Position numbers and translations under genes: made by a program
The notes under the pieces: generated by a model
Databases searched by the model: none
Seen by the model: only the letters and a program-made list of their open reading frames with translations
What the model was told of the DNA's origin: nothing
Part shown: piece after piece, positions 60,801 to 64,000 of the stretch
Position numbering within the stretch: the first letter of the stretch is position 1
Layout of the letters: the number at the start of each line of letters is the position of its first letter
Origin: Prochilodus magdalenae
Taxonomy: Eukaryota > Chordata > Actinopteri > Characiformes > Prochilodontidae
DNA: 64,000 nt
Assembly: GCA_024036415.1 (NCBI GenBank)
Contig: JAMWET010002891.1
Span: 245,001-309,000, forward strand
Reading direction: 5' to 3'

Positions 60801-61365
60801 CCTTCTGCCCCACCACTGGTGTGGGCCAACAAGGATATAGACCTAACAGCATGCCTACAGCCATACCAACACTTCCTTGCAGTGGCTGCATAACAGCAGC
60901 ATTGCAGCCATACCACTGGAGCAGTACAGACTAAAAACATGTATTTAAATTATTAAATAAATATTAAATAAAAACCTGCAGCTGCCATTAAAGGTGTATT
61001 TGTAGTGTTAATACAGCATAACTGCTGCCACTACTTCTACGATCTTAAACATTTAGGTAATGTGCAGTGTGTGGCAAATACAGTACATTCATTCTTAAAT
61101 ATGTACTGGCCAAATAAATACACTGTTAGAAATGAGGTACATATTTGTTCATCAGAATACAATGCAAATGTGCCTTCAAATGTTCAACAGTGATTTTAAG
61201 ATTTTATTGTGTATCTGAAATTAGTTAAAGGTGCACATTTCTCATTTTGTCAGAGGAAAAATGAGGTATGTGTCACACATCTATTTGTTTACAAAAGGTA
61301 CTGAAGCAGCCCCGCCGAAGGGGAATCACTCAGGTGCCACTCCAATGACAGTACAGTGTACATAT

Positions 61366-62625
61366 ACAACCCCAAATCAGAAAAGAGTTGGGAAGATAGG
61401 ACATTTACTACTTTGTAATGTTGCTATGCCTTCTCAAAACATTGAGGCACCAAGTGATTAAGTGTTTCATGTGTTATTTTGTCCCATTTTTTCCTGAAAG
61501 GACATCTTGGTGTGCAGCAGTACAGGGTCATCGTTTTCACATGTGTCATTTAAGTTTTTTCCCCCCACACCCTGTACTGCAGACAGGTCAGGACTGCAGC
61601 AAGGCAGTCCAGTACCGTACCTTCTTCTTCCACAGCCATGCCTTTGTAATGTGTGCACATGGTTTTGTATTGTCTTGTGGAAAAATGTAAGGATGTCCCT
61701 AGGAAAGATGTCTTCTTGAAGGCAGCATCATATGTTGATCTCAGTGTTATTTCTCTGCGTTAATGCTGCCATTACAGAGGTGAAAATGCCCTTTGCTAAG
61801 GCCCTTTGACACAACCCCATACCAAGACACTGGCTTTTGGACTTGTTGCTGATAACAGTTTTAATGATCATTTCTGTCATGGTCCTGAGCATGCGGCATC
61901 CATATCTTCCAAAAAAGATGGGCTTCTGTTTGGCACTGTAAAGTTTCATGTGTAATTTCTAAATGTATCTTTGTATTGTAATGCTTGATAAAGGTTTGCC
62001 AAAGTAATCCTGAGCCCATGTCATTATATCAGCTATTGCTGAATGACAATTCTTGATGTAAAGCCTTCTGGGGGATTGGAGATCACAGATCTTCATCCTA
62101 GGCTTATTCCCTTTACCCAATGAAATTTCTCCCTATTCCTTGAATGTTTAAATGATATAATGCACTGTAGAGGGATAAATATCCACATGCCTATCCAGAT
62201 CCAACATTCTTTTTAAACACTTGAATACTTTCTTATACATTTGTTGACAAACTGGGCATCCTCTGTCCATCTTTGCTCCTCAGAGACTCGGCACAGATAC
62301 CGCTTTTGTACCAAATCATGATTACAATCACCTGTTGACATCACCAGCTTGAAATCACATCTTTATTTAGCTTTTTCAAAAAATTATTTTGTTTATTACT
62401 ATCACTAAACTGACCCATCCTCAATGTTTTTTGAAGTGTGTTGAAGACCTTAAATGCAGGAATTGATGTTTATTATCAAATAAAATTAAGCTGACCAGAC
62501 CAAACATTAAATATCTTGGGATCATACTGTCTGCAGTGTAATAAAAGTCAATGTAAATGCAAGAACCAGTTTTGTTTTGCATTTTCCATACTGCCCCAGC
62601 TCTTTCTGATTTGAGCTTGGGTTTA
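61366..62625 (-). pseudogene. Full-length but dead Tc1/mariner-like element with terminal inverted repeats
   Basis: Left end CCCCAAATCAGAAAAGAG (from 61370) pairs with the complement of the right end, CTCAAATCAGAAAGAGC (within 62599-62618), extending to about 34 bp with mismatches. The transposase reads on the - strand: complement of 61581-61610 gives GLPCCSPDLS, equivalent to the 'W-x-x-CSPDLSPIE' block holding the second catalytic region of Tc1-type DDE enzymes, and 61728-61949 gives FFGRYGCRMLR-like text expected upstream of it. Many stops and shifts; 1.26 kb, near the normal length of Tc1 elements. Confidence 0.7.
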
Positions 62626-62629
62626 TTAT

Positions 62630-63090
62630 AATAATTCTTATAAAGTAAGATATGTGATATGTTATAGTATATTATAGTAATGATTTCATCTTTCCAGAGC
62701 ATTTCTTTGATAAAACTCCAAGCTAAATTAGAGTTTTCTTCTCCAAGACAGAAGACTTTATGCTGTGAAATCTTGCAAACAAATAAAATAATGATCTTCC
62801 TGTTTGTCTTTCATTATTACTTCATTTTAAGGTGATCAAGTGCCCAGTCTAGAGCTCATTAAACCTTTCTCATACAGCATCTGCAAGAGATGTCAGCTGT
62901 GCAAGGTGTCCATTTGGGACTAGGATTTTAGGAGCACCAGACAGATTTAAGACATTATGATGGCACAACAAACAGCCATCTTCCGCTTCTTTGTTCTGAC
63001 GGGTGGAAATATTCCTTAGAGGCATGAACAGATAGACAGACAGACAAAGAGACAGACATGTACAGCCAGTGCCAGTGAGAAAAAGGAGGC
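62630..63090. other. Intergenic, nothing recognised
   Basis: AT-rich sequence with a small GACA tract near 63031-63058. No gene. Confidence 0.45.
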
Positions 63091-63223
63091 TGTAAAAAAC
63101 GGCTTATAGTTTTAAGTAGTTTAATTAGCGTTAATGCACCTCATTAAATGAAATATAGCTGAGTGTGGGCATTAAGAGTGTCCCACTGCACAGCGATTAA
63201 TCTTGATTTCACCGCAGAGGCCC

Positions 63224-63253
63224 AGAGAGAGAGAGCGAGAGAGAGAGAGAGAG
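63224..63253. repeat. (GA)n microsatellite
   Basis: About 15 GA units with one GC interruption; the Arg/Glu-rich frames read through it are artefacts. Confidence 0.95.
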
Positions 63254-63402
63254 CACAAAGAGAGGAGAGAGGTGTTGTTGTGTGCTGTGATGGTGTCCAG
63301 CAGGGGGATGCTGTACACTCCACCGCTCTGTGTGTCATTACTCTGTCACCCCATCAAATCACATGATTACACCCACAGAGCCGGACACAGCACTGTGCCG
63401 CA

Positions 63403-63454
63403 GTCCCCTGATGATGACACGCGCTAGCAGCCGTCCCTTGATGATGACACGCGC
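63403..63454. repeat. Two direct copies of a 22-bp unit, period 30
   Basis: 63403-63424 and 63433-63454 differ at one base; shared core TGATGATGACACGCGC. Confidence 0.95.
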
Positions 63455-63599
63455 GGGCGGCATGATGAAGGACTGTGAGATGGCCTAAGTGCAGAGGCCA
63501 GTGAGACGCCATCACTCAGCCCAGACCTGGTGAGCCAAGCCCAGACTGTCTGGGGCTGGATTCAGCTTTCTACCAGCCCTCACTTTAACCCCTTAAACT

Positions 63600-64000
63600 C
63601 TAAGGACCAATCATTAGGTCCACGCTTCCATTGTTCACTTAGTTCTACATTCAGCTACATTTCTACCAACTTAGTTTTACATAAGGATATATAATCTGAT
63701 TTTATATGATATATATTATATATATTATGATGATAAGTTTTTACATATGTATTGCTATATGTATCATATTATTATTATTTATTACCAACTTGTCTATACT
63801 GTAATGAGAATATATATTTTTAACGTTTTAGTTATACAGCGATTGAACTTCTTTACAAACAATACTGGTTGAACTGATCTGTACACAAAATACCATCATA
63901 GTTTCTTGTAAATATGTAAAATGCAGCCAGATCTTGTGTTTAGTGTAAGAACAACATGTTCTAACACCAAAAACATGGACAAATAACGGCCAATAAATAG
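63600..64000. other. AT-rich window edge, nothing recognised
   Basis: TATA-rich sequence near 63690-63730 and no gene to the end of the window. Confidence 0.5.

Larger units (their letters stand above)
63095..63590. promoter_or_regulatory. Candidate regulatory element
   Basis: GTAGTTTAATTAGCGTTAATGC near 63116 and GCACAGCGATTAATCTTG near 63188 precede a GA microsatellite (63224-63253). A 30-bp-period duplication at 63403-63454 and a GC-richer stretch follow. Confidence 0.35.

Noticed and set aside
63163..63427. Arg/Glu-rich frames
   Set aside because: Produced by the GA microsatellite at 63224-63253.
1..64000. tRNA, rRNA, CRISPR array or other prokaryote-type system
   Set aside because: No cloverleaf with a typical A/B box, no rRNA text and no spaced direct repeats; the window is vertebrate nuclear DNA.

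Overview
This window looks like teleost nuclear DNA. It holds one recognisable protein-coding gene, a complete lunapark gene (lnpk) on the + strand, with coding exons between 6265 and 14942. The spliced coding sequence gives a 407-residue protein with an N-myristoylation signal, two membrane segments, coiled-coil flanks, a proline-rich linker, a Cys4 zinc finger and an acidic tail. The fish assignment rests on the lunapark sequence, compact introns and degenerate teleost-type Tc1/mariner elements. I cannot tell which teleost paralogue (lnpka or lnpkb) this is.

Layout. 1-4800 is upstream DNA with a regulatory-looking block at 1-470, two TA microsatellites and a GTGACA-motif repeat region. About 4820-6193 holds the lnpk promoter and 5' untranslated region. 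6194-15780 is lnpk; its intron 12 carries a dead Tc1-like element. From 15781 to 64000 I find no convincing gene. That 48 kb alternates between simple or transposon-derived sequence and at least twenty complex, mostly non-repetitive blocks rich in homeodomain-type TAAT sites and posterior-HOX/CDX-type CAATAAA/CCATAAA sites.

Context. In vertebrates lunapark sits beside EVX2 and the HOXD cluster and is transcribed away from them into a gene desert that carries digit, limb/fin and neural enhancers (the 5' or centromeric regulatory landscape, including the GCR; the Prox enhancer lies between Lnp and Evx2). By that synteny evx2/hoxd should lie to the left of base 1, and 15.8-64 kb should be the 5' HoxD regulatory landscape. 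This is inference: neither evx2 nor any hox gene is in the window. In teleosts the same flank could also belong to the hoxdb locus, reduced in zebrafish to a microRNA-bearing remnant. The best candidate elements are near 17.5, 21.4, 25.1, 27.1, 33.1, 41.4, 42.9, 48.8, 50.2, 58.6 and 60.7 kb.

The other notable content is fossil transposons (12.7, 35.5, 36.7, 57.5 and 61.4 kb), a diverged tandem duplication (23.1-23.5 kb), a long hairpin (31.3 kb) and two subtle splice-site choices in lnpk (a tandem donor at exon 8 and a NAGNAG acceptor at exon 13).
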